Counted from the stretch's first letter, positions 10,601 through 20,074 are shown. The stretch: DNA of 64,000 bases from Aphanomyces cochlioides (GCA_019828595.1 JAHQRK010000011.1:558001-622000); one strand, 5' to 3'. Notes: a model not told the origin generated them from the letters alone. Numbers and translations: made by a program.

Positions 10601-10636
10601 GGATAACTCAAAGCAATAATACATTGATTTTGATGT

Positions 10637-11854
10637 CTATGTTAACATACATGCTATCTGTAGACGTTTACTAGCAGCGGCGGATCGAACAATCTTATTT
10701 GTTTCGACATCACGATTGTCAGCTGGCTGTGTGTGCAAGTTTCTATCACGTATATCACAAGGATCATCGTACAAACTGTCCTTCACGTAAAGCAACATGT
10801 TGTGCAGAACGAAACAGCTCATCGTGATGTTGATGGTTTGATCCAAAGTGCGTTCGTTCATCACAGATTTCAAAATTCGGAAGCGCTCTTTCAACCGCCC
10901 AAATGCACACTCGACAGGCATTCTTGTGCTTGATAGTTTATAGTTGAAGGTTCGCTGTAGTTTTGATAACTTTCCACCTTCTTCATGAGGCATGAAAGGG
11001 ATAATGAGCCACGGAAAGAGAGTATATCCCGCATCACCAATAATATGCATTCCAAGGGGTATACGAGTACGTGCAACTCGTCCGAACGTTGACAGCTTCC
11101 ATATCTTCTTATCCGAGTAGGATCCAGGTCTAATATCGACGGACATGAATCGCGTGGTTGCATCTACCACGGCTTGAATATTCAAGGACGGATCACCATG
11201 TCTGTTATAAAAACCATCATCATCAACTGGACGCTCGATGTCAACAATTGTTCCATCAACTGCGCTAGCAACACCAGGAAAGCCTTGTAGTCTTTCAAAT
11301 CCATCACCAACTCGGCGCCACTCGGCTAGACTTTGGGGAAAATTGATCCAGTCAGACGCAGACGACGCTAAGACAGTCGTTATTGCGGTGACGCAGTGTA
11401 AACACCAGGACTTGGAGACCCCGAGGGCACCGGCAGTTTCACGATATCCTCCCTCACTACCCAGAAAGTAGAGCAGCATGGCAACCTTCTTTTCAAACGA
11501 ATGTTTTGAAAAACGGAAGTTGTAGTGCGTCATGTAGCGTAGCAATAGCTTGACAAGAGCGTGAAAACCAGCCTGAGAACAGCGCAAGTTGTTGATAAAC
11601 CATTGGTTGAAGCGGGGATCCGTGACCATAGAGTCAAAATCGACATCGGAGATAGTCAAAATGTTGAATTTATCACCTCGAAACCCTCCAGCAACGACAC
11701 CAACGGCTAACGCGACCGACGAGACATCTGCTCCAACAGCAACGGCTACCTTGGCATCCACCATTCGTTCTTGACAGAGCGACCACGAAAATGCCGTTCG
11801 TGTTCCGACAGTGACCGCATAACTTATATCCGAACAATGTGTGCTGCCGAGCAT
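10637..11854 (-). CDS. Harbinger element 1 transposase (DDE_4/HARBI1-like), about 405 aa
   Basis: Single open frame. The conserved acidic residues lie in VASAVDGTIVDIERP (first D), IIGDAGYTLFPWLI (second D) and MPVECAFGRLKERFRIL (E), the arrangement of the HARBI1/DDE_4 nuclease family. An HTH-like segment (GYRETAGALGVSKSWCL) precedes them. The enzyme cuts and joins the element's 22-bp ends. The ATG at 11920 is outside the element, so the start is inside, at 11854 (MLGSTHC) or 11764 (MVDAKVAV). No frameshift or stop is seen, so the transposase could still be functional. The C-terminus is convergent with the Myb-like gene. Confidence 0.88.
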   Translation of the reverse strand: MLGSTHCSDISYAVTVGTRTAFSWSLCQERMVDAKVAVAVGADVSSVALAVGVVAGGFRGDKFNILTISDVDFDSMVTDPRFNQWFINNLRCSQAGFHALVKLLLRYMTHYNFRFSKHSFEKKVAMLLYFLGSEGGYRETAGALGVSKSWCLHCVTAITTVLASSASDWINFPQSLAEWRRVGDGFERLQGFPGVASAVDGTIVDIERPVDDDGFYNRHGDPSLNIQAVVDATTRFMSVDIRPGSYSDKKIWKLSTFGRVARTRIPLGMHIIGDAGYTLFPWLIIPFMPHEEGGKLSKLQRTFNYKLSSTRMPVECAFGRLKERFRILKSVMNERTLDQTINITMSCFVLHNMLLYVKDSLYDDPCDIRDRNLHTQPADNRDVETNKIVRSAAASKRLQIACMLT

Positions 11855-11892
11855 GAACGAGAATGAACACGAACGCTTCCCCGACCAGCCTC

Positions 11893-12062
11893 TAATAAAA
11901 TATTGGAGTGGACGGATCATTTCCCTATTATTTTAATAAACACGCGTATTAAAATACGCGGGTTTGGTCGATACGACGTATTAGTCCGGATAATATCCGG
12001 GATGTGCACGTAATAAATATATGGGTGCACGGATCATATCCCCAAACATATTATGACTCGTT
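11893..12062 (+). repeat. Palindromic-element copy, right piece after Harbinger insertion
   Basis: Resumes with TAAAATATTGGAGTGGACGG and continues through CGCGGGTTTGGTCGATACG and the core GGATCATATCCCCAAA to TTATGACTCG. This follows the order of the left arm and centre of the element at 12963-13458. Only one arm is seen, so this copy lacks the second half of the palindrome. Confidence 0.75.
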
Positions 12063-12236
12063 CGAGTCTTCAGGAGAGCCCACTCGACGAGCTGCGCTAC
12101 AATGACGAGTCGCGGATCAACGGAATTGTCGAGTGAAAATGCAGTTCTGTCTTGTCAGTAGTACACGTGCCATGGTGAAGGCACACCACGATGATCTGAA
12201 ATATCCATGGAGGCATGATAAGTCCTTCGCTCAATC

Positions 12237-12405
12237 AGTTTGCCAGAGACCAGAGTCCAGCATCGCGTAGGAAAAGCTCATGGGCGTCGCCTTCGATGCC
12301 TTGAAGATCGTGTCGCCAATGACCGCCGTGATGGGAGATGGAACCGCGTCAATAATCTCATTAATACGGATTGACGTGTTGAGCTTTTTTCTCCAAGACT
12401 TGGAT
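12237..12405 (-). pseudogene. Relic of a BTB-SPRY gene (BTB domain fragment)
   Basis: Minus-strand reading matches the start of the BTB domain of the BTB-SPRY family: EIIDAVPSPIT, IGDTIFKASKATP, AMLDSGLWQTD align with EN-IDAAPSVIT, VGGTLFKTSKATL, AMLGSGLWQPD of the intact copies. The SPRY half is missing and no start codon is retained. It is a decayed fragment stranded among transposons. Confidence 0.75.
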
Positions 12406-12962
12406 CTGCGTTGAGGTCGCATCCTCATTGCCTACAGCTGCATATCCAAACAGAGTTCCTTGTACTTCTAATGGTCTCGCGAGATGTCAAGAGATGCCTT
12501 TGGCATGGCTATCGCTTTGTTGCCATCTTAACAATGGCTCTTTTCATGAGATTCATGGAATTGTTTGGTCACCTAATGATCCAAACCACTTTGACACTGT
12601 GCTGAGCGTAGGACAATCTTTAGCCTTGACCTTTGGTCCTTTCCCTGCAAAGATTCAATTGCCACGAGGAGCCGCCACGATATTGGCGTTTTTCCAGGTT
12701 TCATAAGTCACTCAATGACTCCACCTGATGGGAAAGATGGTCACCCTTGCACAAAAGAAGAGTAGATACTAAATGTTATTAATCGCGGCTATCCTCGCAC
12801 AACAGGCCAAATCAGTCGAATGGAGCCGCGACGCTTGGCTCCTTGGCCAATATTGACTCTATCTATATATACTTGTCAAAATTGGATACATTCCGCATGG
12901 CAATGAATATCATGGCACTACTCCAATACACATCAGGAAGTTTGTTTCCAGAGATGTTTCCA
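12406..12962. other. Unassigned repeat-island sequence
   Basis: About 550 bp. A plus-strand frame at about 12428-12706 encodes a 92-residue stretch containing C-x(6)-C spacing (VPCTSNGLARC), but its start lies within the BTB relic region and no similarity is recognised. It may be a stranded exon. Nothing else seen. Confidence 0.3.
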
Positions 12963-13458
12963 CATGTCCAATCTTCTGTGTTCTGAAAGTTCGGACTGGT
13001 CATTAATTGTACCAATATTAGCTCTGTTGTTTGTCAAAGGACTTACGTATTAATCCGGATAATTATCCAGGATGTGCGAGTAATAAATATTGGGGTGGAC
13101 GGATCATTTCCCTAGTATTAATACGCGGGTTTGGTCGATACGACGTATTAATCCGGATAATATCCGGGATGTGCACGTAATAAATATATGGGTGCACGGA
13201 TCATATCCCCAAAATTATTATGACTCGTCCTATATTTGTTACATGCATATCCCGGATATTATCTGGATTAATACGTTGTATCGACCAAACCCGCGTATTA
13301 TTAATAATGGGGAAATGATCCGTCCACCCCAATATTTATTACGTGCACATCCCGGATAATTATGCGGACTAATACGTAGTCCTTTGAGAAATAACAGAGC
13401 TAATATTCGTACACTTAATGACCAGTCCGAACTTTCAGAACACAGAAGATTGGCCATG
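12963..13458. repeat. Large palindromic (foldback-type) element
   Basis: Left arm about 12963-13189 and right arm about 13231-13458 are inverted copies, near 90% alike by eye, around a 41-bp centre. Landmarks mirrored in both arms: CCAATCTTCTGTGTTCTGAA, AAGTTCGGACTGGTCATTAA, AATATTAGCTCTGTT, TCAAAGGAC, TATTAATCCGGATAA, GGGGTGGACGGATCATTTCC, CGCGGGTTTGGTCGATAC. Each arm also repeats the TTAATCCGGATAAT...GGATGTGC unit twice. No coding capacity. Partial copies at 9498-12062 and 20075-21855 are each interrupted by a transposon. Confidence 0.85.
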
Positions 13459-13544
13459 TTATATGTGATCGAGATGCTGCGACGGAGGTGCCAATTTCTC
13501 CGAAATTCTTTTCGACCATTTTCAAAAGACACACACCACGACAT

Positions 13545-13607
13545 GGCCAGCCAAGCGTCCCCCGCGTCGTCTCTGAGTCGTCTCGAGAGCCGGGGATCCA
13601 TCCATGC
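13545..13607 (-). pseudogene. Fragment of the coiled-coil gene family
   Basis: GCGTCCCCCGCGTCGTCTCT, GAGTCGTCTCGAGAGC and ATCCATCCATG match the reverse complement of about 19722-19795, the 3' part of the coiled-coil gene at 19700-20068. The Copia element is inserted at its edge: the TSD CATGC is 13603-13607. Confidence 0.5.
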
Positions 13608-13752
13608 TGTTAAGATCTATCGCACTGTGTGCTGTGTATAGTGTCGAGCATCATGCGATCTTCCGGAGATTACATGGAATGTTCTAGATCTCAGCTTGCT
13701 TAACTACCTCCAATTCACTTTTGCATTCCCCCTCTGTGATCGACACGTGTTA
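13608..13752 (+). repeat. Copia 5' LTR
   Basis: Starts TGTTAAGATC and ends GACACGTGTTA. Unusually it does not end in CA. It is the same length as the 3' LTR, with differences at GCGATCTTCC versus GCGATATTCC and at CTTAACTACC versus CTTAAGTACC. Confidence 0.93.
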
Positions 13753-13764
13753 GGTTATGAGCCC
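13753..13764 (+). other. Copia primer-binding site (half-tRNA-Met type)
   Basis: GGTTATGAGCCC directly follows the 5' LTR. Its complement, GGGCTCATAACC, reads like the anticodon stem-loop (CAU) of initiator tRNA-Met. This is the arrangement known for Drosophila copia, which primes from an internally cleaved tRNA-iMet half. The ATG inside this site is also the first codon of gag. Confidence 0.75.
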
Positions 13765-14608
13765 AAACTCGAGCAAAAGTCAACCTACCCTGCTGACTGG
13801 GTCAGCGAATTACTTGGAATGGAAGATGGAGACAAGCATCTACATCGCCGGGAAGGGCCTGGAGGGTCATCTCGATGGATCCATTCAAGAACCCCTTGAA
13901 GATATGATCGCTGCAGATGGCTCTGAAATTGTCAAAGTAGCGAACAAAGCCAGTGACGCTTGGAGAAAATGGCGAATGGATGACATGAAATGCATGTCCA
14001 AGATCCGTGAGAGAGTGTCCAAGCAAATTCTCAACTCTATTGGTGCGGTGGTGAACACCGCGTTTGATCTGTTTAACATCTTGGCCCAGCGTTATGGCAA
14101 GGCCATTGGATTCACTCGTCTGCTTGCTATGAATGCGATTCACCAGTGCACTATGCGACCAGATAAGTCTGTCACTGTGCACTTTGGCAATGTCACTGGT
14201 TTGATTGACAAGGCTCGTCTTTATGGATGTCAAATAACGTGCGAGGATGAAGCATGGTTTTTACTTCTACACCTCGATACCAAGTTCACGTCTGCATCTT
14301 TGTTCAAGGAGATCACCTCGGAGTTCACTGCGGCAGATGTTGAGAACTTTAAGATACGTATTGAAGACGACGAGCGCAGATTGGCGGAACAGTGTACGTT
14401 AAAACGTCGTCCTTCTCAACCAATACAAGGAACTGACTCAGTACTAGCTGTCACCCCGGGTGCTTCATTACGTTGCTACAAGTGCCAAGGTTATGGACAC
14501 AGGGTTCCTGACTGCCCGTCCACCGAGAAGTTCGATGAAGAAGGAAAACCCAAGCAAAACCGCCGCCAATCGTTTCCAAAGAAGAAAAGAGAAAGCGACC
14601 GTCGTTGA
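13757..14608 (+). CDS. gag: Copia gag, 283 aa
   Basis: Capsid/nucleocapsid precursor of the retrotransposon. The C-terminal part has a CCHC zinc knuckle, CYKCQGYGHRVPDC (C-x2-C-x4-H-x4-C), that binds RNA. Upstream is a helical UBN2-like gag region (AEQRYGKAIGFTRLLAMN-like). The start codon lies within the primer-binding site. The frame ends in a basic stretch (FPKKKRESDRR) at TGA 14606-14608, overlapping the pol frame, which is shifted by +1. Expression of pol therefore needs either +1 frameshifting or, more simply, this copy has suffered an indel. Confidence 0.85.
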   Translation: MSPNSSKSQPTLLTGSANYLEWKMETSIYIAGKGLEGHLDGSIQEPLEDMIAADGSEIVKVANKASDAWRKWRMDDMKCMSKIRERVSKQILNSIGAVVNTAFDLFNILAQRYGKAIGFTRLLAMNAIHQCTMRPDKSVTVHFGNVTGLIDKARLYGCQITCEDEAWFLLLHLDTKFTSASLFKEITSEFTAADVENFKIRIEDDERRLAEQCTLKRRPSQPIQGTDSVLAVTPGASLRCYKCQGYGHRVPDCPSTEKFDEEGKPKQNRRQSFPKKKRESDRR

Positions 14609-17600
14609 TGACGTTGACACCGAACACGTGCACTTTGCTTTAGCTGTCCGCGGCAAGAAGGATCTTTCTGGATGGTATGGCGACATTGGTTCCACCGTAC
14701 ATGTCTGTAGCCCCCTACACAGAAGTCTATTGCATGATGTTGTCGAACTGGAAGAACCTCGAGTCGTGCAAGGTTTTGGTTCAAGTGGCTCTAAAAGTAC
14801 TCATTTGATGTCCACATGCAAAGGCAACTTGGTTGTGAAGACCGAGAACGGCACACGTACCATCCACGATGTCCACTACTTTCCCGACTCCAATGTGTAC
14901 TTGTTATCTCTGGTGGTCTTTAACCACCTCGGATTTGACTTCAAGACTGCTGGTGTCAAGCGATTAGTCGTGACGAAAGGCAACAAGGAAGTGCTTTCGT
15001 TCCAGCGCAATGGCCCACTCTATCAACTGGAAGGTGTCTGTGTGCCTCCCGACCGCGTCCTAGCTGTAGCAGACATCGATGTCTGGCACCGGCGTATGGG
15101 CCATGCGTCCGCCGCCAAGCTCCACCAACTCAGTCAAAGTGGGTTTGCCATGCCCAATTTGAAGGGACAAACTCTTGGTGCCTGCTCCGTGTGCATGGAG
15201 TCCAACTTGCGTCGTCAGTCATTCAATAAAGAGAAGGTGCAAGAAGATCTCCGTGATACCGTCAGCGTCGATCTTATCTTCTTTGGTGTTACGTCACGTG
15301 ACGGCTATACTTGTGTCTTCAACTTGGTGACTCATACCCATCGATTGAGTTACGTGGTTCCCTTGAAGCACAAGAGCGATGCACTGGCTGCGTTCAAGCC
15401 ATTCTTCCAGTACTACAAGACACAACAGGACACCAGCATCAAGCACGTCAAGTGTGACGGTGGAGAGTTTGCGGGTCAATTGAAGAAGTTCTTGGACGAA
15501 CATGGTGTCGAGCTTCACGTGACACCTCGTGCCACTCCTCAATTGAATGGTGTGGCTGAACGTACTGGCGGTATCCTTGGTTCCATGGTGCGTGCTATGC
15601 TCAAGGATGCTGGTCTCTCTAAGGGTTACTGGTCGGACGCACTCAAGTGCGCCGCCTATCTCCGCAACCGCCTTCCAGCTACCTTCCTGCAAGGCAAAAC
15701 GCCAATTGAAGCGTTCTTGTGTCGTGCACCGAACATGGCATATGTTCGTCGCTTCGGTCAGATCTGTTTTGCCCTCACCGACGCAAAGCGCAAACTGAAC
15801 GATAGAGGTATCAAGTGCATTCTACTTGGTTTCAATTCGCTTGGCTACCGTGTGATGGAGCTAGACAGCCGTCAAGTATTCTATCGGCGTCACTGTGTCT
15901 TTGTTGATGACTCCAATCCGTCCCCGACACATGCGACCGACTTCTCCTCAATTGATGAAGTGTTTGAACCCCTACCTGAGACTCTTGACGCACATGACAA
16001 TGTTTTTGATACGGATGCTCCAACTACTGCCCCCGATGGTGTCGCCTCTGAGGGGAAGACGCGTAGTGCTTCAAGAACTTCACGGGATCCAAGTGCTGCC
16101 TCCACCGCACCGTCGACGCCAATAGATGACCCACTACCGTTTACGACGCAAGATCCACTCACAGCAAACATACATGAAAGTACTGCTGGGGTTGAAGGCC
16201 AAGACTCCAATGCTGACTCAAATGCAGACTCAGCTGCTGATGGAGAAGCATCTGAAGTGCTTCCTGATGATAATTATGACGCTCACGATGACGACGATTA
16301 CTTGGTTCACGATAGTGACTTGCCCCCGGTACCCCCCTTCGACGACGAAGAAGACCCCTTGGATTCGCAAGACTCCTCAGCTGATGCAGAGACTGTGCCG
16401 CCAACTCGTTACCCTGTTGATCCTCCACCAACTCAATATGATCGCCGTGGGTCGAAGCGCTCGTTGGATGATGAAGACGACTCCGAAGATGTAAAGGAAC
16501 ACCCCCGTCGCAGCAAGCGACTAATGACGCTAGCCCAACGATATTCTGAGGGATTTAGCATGGCAGTGGTGGATATGTGTTTCCTTGTTGAAGGAACTCC
16601 CCGCAACTACAATGAAGCGGTTAAATGCCCTGAAGCATCCAAGTGGACCAAAGCAATCGACGAAGAACTTGCAGCTTTGAATGATTATGGTAACTGGGAG
16701 GAGACTGACGTGGTGCCCAAGCGTGCCCTGGACACAACCTGGGTGTTCAAGATCAAGACTGACAAGGATGGTAATGTGGCAAGACGCAAGGCAAGACTGG
16801 TCATCCGTGGCTACATGCAGATATCTGGTGTCGACTTTGGGGATACCTATGCTCCTGTCGCTCGTGTTAACTCCATGCGATGTGTGCTGGCTATTGCTGC
16901 CAGTAGGGACTACGAGATCAAGCAATTTGATGTTGACACTGCTTTTCTGAATCCAGCGATCGACTATGAAATCTATATCAAGCGCCCTCAAGGAAGCAAA
17001 GCCACAACTCGCTATTTGAAGTTGCTGAAGAGTCTGTATGGTCTGCGTCAATCACCTCGATGTTGGAACACTCTACTCGACAAGACTCTTAAGACGTTTG
17101 GTTTTGTGGCCGCTCCATCCGACCCTTGTTTATACATCTACAACAGTGGTGATGCTTATCTTGTAGTCTACGTCGAAGACCTCGTTCTGTGTGCTCGCGA
17201 CATGGGCATTGTTGGTAAGTTTGAAGATTTCATCGAGACCAAGTTCGCTATCAAGAAGTTGGGAGACTTGAACTTTTTCCTCGGGGTCACCGTGTCAAGA
17301 GACCGCAAGAAGAAGGAGATCTATCTCTCGCAAGTGACATTCATCGATCAGCTGGTGGCTCGTTTCGATGTACAAGCCCATGGATTACTCATTCCAATGA
17401 AAGAGCGCCCAGTCGTGAATGCGAATGATGTGGTGGACACGAAACTTCCCTTTCGTGAACTCGTTGGCGCTCTGCTGTATTTACAACAGTGGACGAGACC
17501 TGACATCAGCTTTGCCGTGTCTGTGTTGTCACGTCACTTGGCCACTCCTACCGCCAAGATTTATGGTGCTGGTATCGATGTGATCCGATACCTCAAGAAG

Positions 17601-18106
17601 ACTCGGGACCTCAAGTTGTGCCTCGGTGGTAAGCTGCCTCTGACCCTGGTTGGCTATTGCGACGCCGACCTTGGCGCTTCGGCCGATCGCAAGAGTCAGA
17701 CTGGTTATGTCTTCCTGCTTGGCGACAATCCAGTCTCATGGCGCAGCGTTAAGCAAACTCTGGTGGCTGCATCAACTGTCGAAGCTGAGTACATTGCTCT
17801 CAATTCTGCTGTGTCTGAATCACTTTACCTGCAACAACTCCTGAACCAACTGAAGGTTCCGACCAAAACGGTGACTCTCTTCGAAGACAACATGGGTGCA
17901 ATTCATCTAGCTAAGAACCCAGTGCACCATGATGGCACCAAGCACTTCGACATCCCTTGCATCGCGTGCGCGATTATATTGAAAAGAAGAAGGTTCAAGT
18001 GTGCTATGTGCGAACTACAGAGCAGCTAGCCGATGGGTTGACGAAGCCACTGACCGGCGCGAAATTCAATGAGTTCAAGCAATTCCTGCTCGAGGGGAAG
18101 TGTTAA
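14590..18106 (+). pseudogene. pol: Copia pol (protease, integrase, reverse transcriptase, RNase H), damaged
   Basis: Open in frame 3 from the gag overlap to TAG at 18027-18029. Protease region: WYGDIGSTVHVC, where D-I-G replaces the usual D-S/T-G. Integrase: zinc motif WHRRMGH...CSVC, then D (SVDLIFFG), D (VKCDGGEF), E (GVAERTGG). Reverse transcriptase: catalytic box VVYVEDLVL has Glu where YVDD has Asp. RNase H: YCDADLGASADRKSQTG, STVEAEYIAL, EDNMGAIHLAKN. Near 17951-17958 one base is missing: the next frame continues RDYIEKKKVQVCYVRT, EQLADGLTKPL to TAA at 18104-18106, inside the 3' LTR. At least the reverse transcriptase and RNase H are impaired. Confidence 0.88.
18091..18100 (+). other. 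Copia polypurine tract
   Basis: CGAGGGGAAG abuts the 3' LTR and is the expected plus-strand primer. It is also coding: GAG GGG AAG are the last pol codons before TGT TAA at the start of the LTR. Confidence 0.75.
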
Positions 18107-18245
18107 GATCTATCGCACTGTGTGCTGTGTATAGTGTCGAGCATCATGCGATATTCCGGAGATTACATGGAATGTTCTAGATCTCAGCTTGCTTAAGTAC
18201 CTCCAATTCACTTTTGCATTCCCCCTCTGTGATCGACACGTGTTA
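18101..18245 (+). repeat. Copia 3' LTR
   Basis: 145 bp, TGTTAAGATC to GACACGTGTTA, followed by target duplication CATGC at 18246-18250. The original pol stop codon lies at its bases 4-6. Confidence 0.93.
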
Positions 18246-18392
18246 CATGCAACGGCGGTGTCGACATCGTCCGGATGCTGTAGCTTGGGCTCTCTTCCCA
18301 TTGGTCAATCCAGCCTTTCAGAACACGGAAGATCGGGCAAATTCTAAATCAACGCCAATTCGAAATCAACGCCTGAAAATAGCAACAAGAAG

Positions 18393-19060
18393 ATGGCCAA
18401 CCAAGACCGCCAATTACTCCTCGACACGATCCGCGAGATGGACGGCGAACCGCGAGAAGCAGCGCGCATGGATCTCCTCTTGCTCAAGAACAACCAAGAC
18501 CTTGAAGCCAAAGTGGACCGACTCACAAATGATCTCGATCGTGCTCAAGTCAAACGACGAGAGCTTACCATGGAAGTCAAAACTCTTCGCCAGCAACAAA
18601 AGACCACGATCCTAGAAGCGAACACGGCACATACACGCGTCAAGCAACTCGAACATCAGTTGCACCACGACCGTGCAGCGTGCCAAGCCGTCGAAGAGAC
18701 CTTGCGCGCAGAAATGGAAGCACTTCAGTTGGAGCTCATCAAAGCCACAAGAACCATGCACCCGCTACAGCAGACACAAAAGAAGGACACAAGAAACCCG
18801 AGGAGAACCATCCAAGATTGGCATTGCTTCATGTCGACAAGACACGCCTCGAGGGTCAACTCAAGGAGGCGTTGCACAAGGCACGTCGACTAGAAATCGA
18901 CTCGATTCGATCGACACAAGCAAGTACCGAGCGTATCGTCGGGCTCGAGCACCAAGTACTTGAGCTGTCTAGTCAGAATAAGACAGTCAAGGACGAGAAG
19001 TCTCGAGAAGTGGAGGATTTCTCCTCTTTCGGTCGTATTAAAACTAGTTACATTCTATGA
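18393..19060 (+). pseudogene. Coiled-coil protein gene, probably frameshifted
   Basis: Starts MANQDRQLLLDTIREMDGE and continues as a charged heptad-type helix (LEAKVDRLTNDLDRAQ, LEHQLHHDRAACQ, LRAEMEALQLELIK). Between about 18745 and 18800 the coding pattern moves to another frame, which continues LEGQLKEALHKARRLE, IVGLEHQVLELSSQN to a stop at 19058-19060. One 1-nt indel explains this. Function unknown. Two inverted relatives follow at 19048-19485 and 19700-20068; nucleotide similarity to the latter is very high around the start. The 3' end overlaps the convergent relative by about 13 bp. Confidence 0.55.
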
Positions 19061-19485
19061 ATCGAATACAAATGTGCCAGAAGGTCAACGAAGTATTTCC
19101 TATTCGCTTGGACGTCGTCGATAAACGCTTGAATGCGGTTTTGCCAAGTGTTGGCGGGCGAGGCATCTCCGGACGAGTTGCCATCATTGCCGTCGTCTTG
19201 GCTCATCTTGCTAGGCAAAACAACGAGATGCGTCTTGGTGACTATCTACGATGGATAAGCAACCGTTCAAGGACATGTACAACATACCTCATGAAAGTCG
19301 CTGTACATTTGATGGGAGAAACATAGCTGTCTCTGGAGGGCCTCGATTTCCTCCTCGAGACTGTCGACAAGAAGCTCGAGTTGACGGTTCTTCGAGGTCA
19401 AAATGGCAATCGCTATGGCGCTCGAATTGACATTATCGAGCACATGCCTGATTGTGTCAAGGAGCAAGCGGTTGTGTCGGCTCAC
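19048..19485 (-). pseudogene. Coiled-coil family member, two exons, start codon lost
   Basis: Exons 19288-19485 and 19048-19245 join in frame across a 42-nt GT-AG intron (19246-19287) to give about 131 codons. The beginning aligns with the relatives: RHNRLLLDTIRHV versus NQDRQLLLDTIRE. Later parts contain LELLVDSLEEEIEALQRQL and a C-terminal TWQNRIQAFIDDVQANRKY. Where the relatives have ATG this copy has ATA (AAGATAGTGAGC versus AAGATGGCCAAC), and no in-frame ATG is found upstream. It could start at the GTG or be inactive. Function unknown. Confidence 0.5.
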
Positions 19486-19699
19486 TATCTTGGTATCGCG
19501 TGTATTTTTGCAAAAGAGCCATCTCCCACAGAAAAGGTCGGAAACCTTTGTATCGTCGCAGACTCGACAGTTACATTATCGAATATTGATTCTAAACGGA
19601 TATTCGTTTCCATCCGTTATACATCCAATATTCACAAGGTATACATAAATAGAATCAACTTTCTCCACCTAGGTCATGAGTCAGAACCTTGGCCTTTTG

Positions 19700-20068
19700 T
19701 CATGACTCATGGTTTCCCATGGATGGATCCTCTCGATGATGTCGCTCCTGCTCTCGAAACGACTCAGAGACGGCGCGGGGGACGACCGTGAGGAGCAACC
19801 AGTGGACGACGTTGATGGGTATAAGTGCCAAGTTCACTTCAAGTATCGCGCTGTTTCGTTGTTTCCGCAGAGTCTCGAGCTTCATAGCGCCTTCACGCAG
19901 TTGGACTTGAGTACAGTTCAGATCTGACGCGAGGGGTTCGACTTGGGCTTTGAATCGTGCGTTTTTCTCCGGCAAGAGGAGATCCATGCGCGCTGCTTCT
20001 CGCAGTTCGCCGTCCATCTCGCGGACAGTGTCGAGGAGTACTTGGTCGTTTATGTTGACCATCTTCAT
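19700..20068 (-). CDS. Coiled-coil family protein, 122 aa, unknown function
   Basis: Begins MKMVNINDQVLLDTVREMDG and shares REAARMDLLL and a heptad-like helix (LASDLNCTQVQLREGAMKLE) with the gene at 18393. It then diverges into a short hydrophobic segment (VVHWLLLTVV) and a charged end. Shorter than the 18393 relative, so possibly truncated. It lies next to a piece of the palindromic element (from 20075) and a pogo transposon, and may be a leftover rather than a working gene. Confidence 0.4.
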   Translation of the reverse strand: MKMVNINDQVLLDTVREMDGELREAARMDLLLPEKNARFKAQVEPLASDLNCTQVQLREGAMKLETLRKQRNSAILEVNLALIPINVVHWLLLTVVPRAVSESFREQERHHREDPSMGNHES

Positions 20069-20074
20069 GTATTG

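Larger units (their letters stand above)
9560..11892. mobile_element. Complete PIF/Harbinger DNA transposon (element 1), 2333 bp
   Basis: A perfect 22-bp terminal inverted repeat is present at 9560-9581 (GAGGCTGGTCGGGGAAGC...) and 11871-11892. The element is flanked on both sides by TAA (9557-9559 and 11893-11895), the TWA target duplication typical of PIF/Harbinger. Inside are the two usual genes in convergent orientation: a Myb/SANT-like protein (+) and the DDE transposase (-). It sits inside a copy of the palindromic element, whose uninterrupted relative at 12963 has TAATAAATATTGG at the corresponding place. The Myb-like gene carries an in-frame stop, so this copy may be non-autonomous. 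Confidence 0.93.
13608..18245 (+). mobile_element. Complete Ty1/Copia LTR retrotransposon, 4638 bp
   Basis: Two 145-bp LTRs (13608-13752 and 18101-18245) differ at 2 positions by eye. The element is flanked by the 5-bp duplication CATGC (13603-13607 and 18246-18250). It contains a tRNA-type primer-binding site, a gag with zinc knuckle, and pol in the Copia order protease, integrase, reverse transcriptase, RNase H. The high LTR identity implies recent insertion. Despite this, gag and pol are in different frames, the reverse transcriptase motif reads YVED rather than YVDD, and a 1-nt deletion cuts the end of RNase H, so this copy is probably dead. Confidence 0.95.

Noticed and set aside
11855..11920. 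Harbinger element 1 transposase start at 11920
   Set aside because: This ATG lies outside the terminal inverted repeat and target duplication, so it belongs to the host repeat, not the transposase gene.
15294..16494. Several 60-130 codon frames on both strands within Copia pol
   Set aside because: They are shadows of pol, which has continuous domain content in its own frame.
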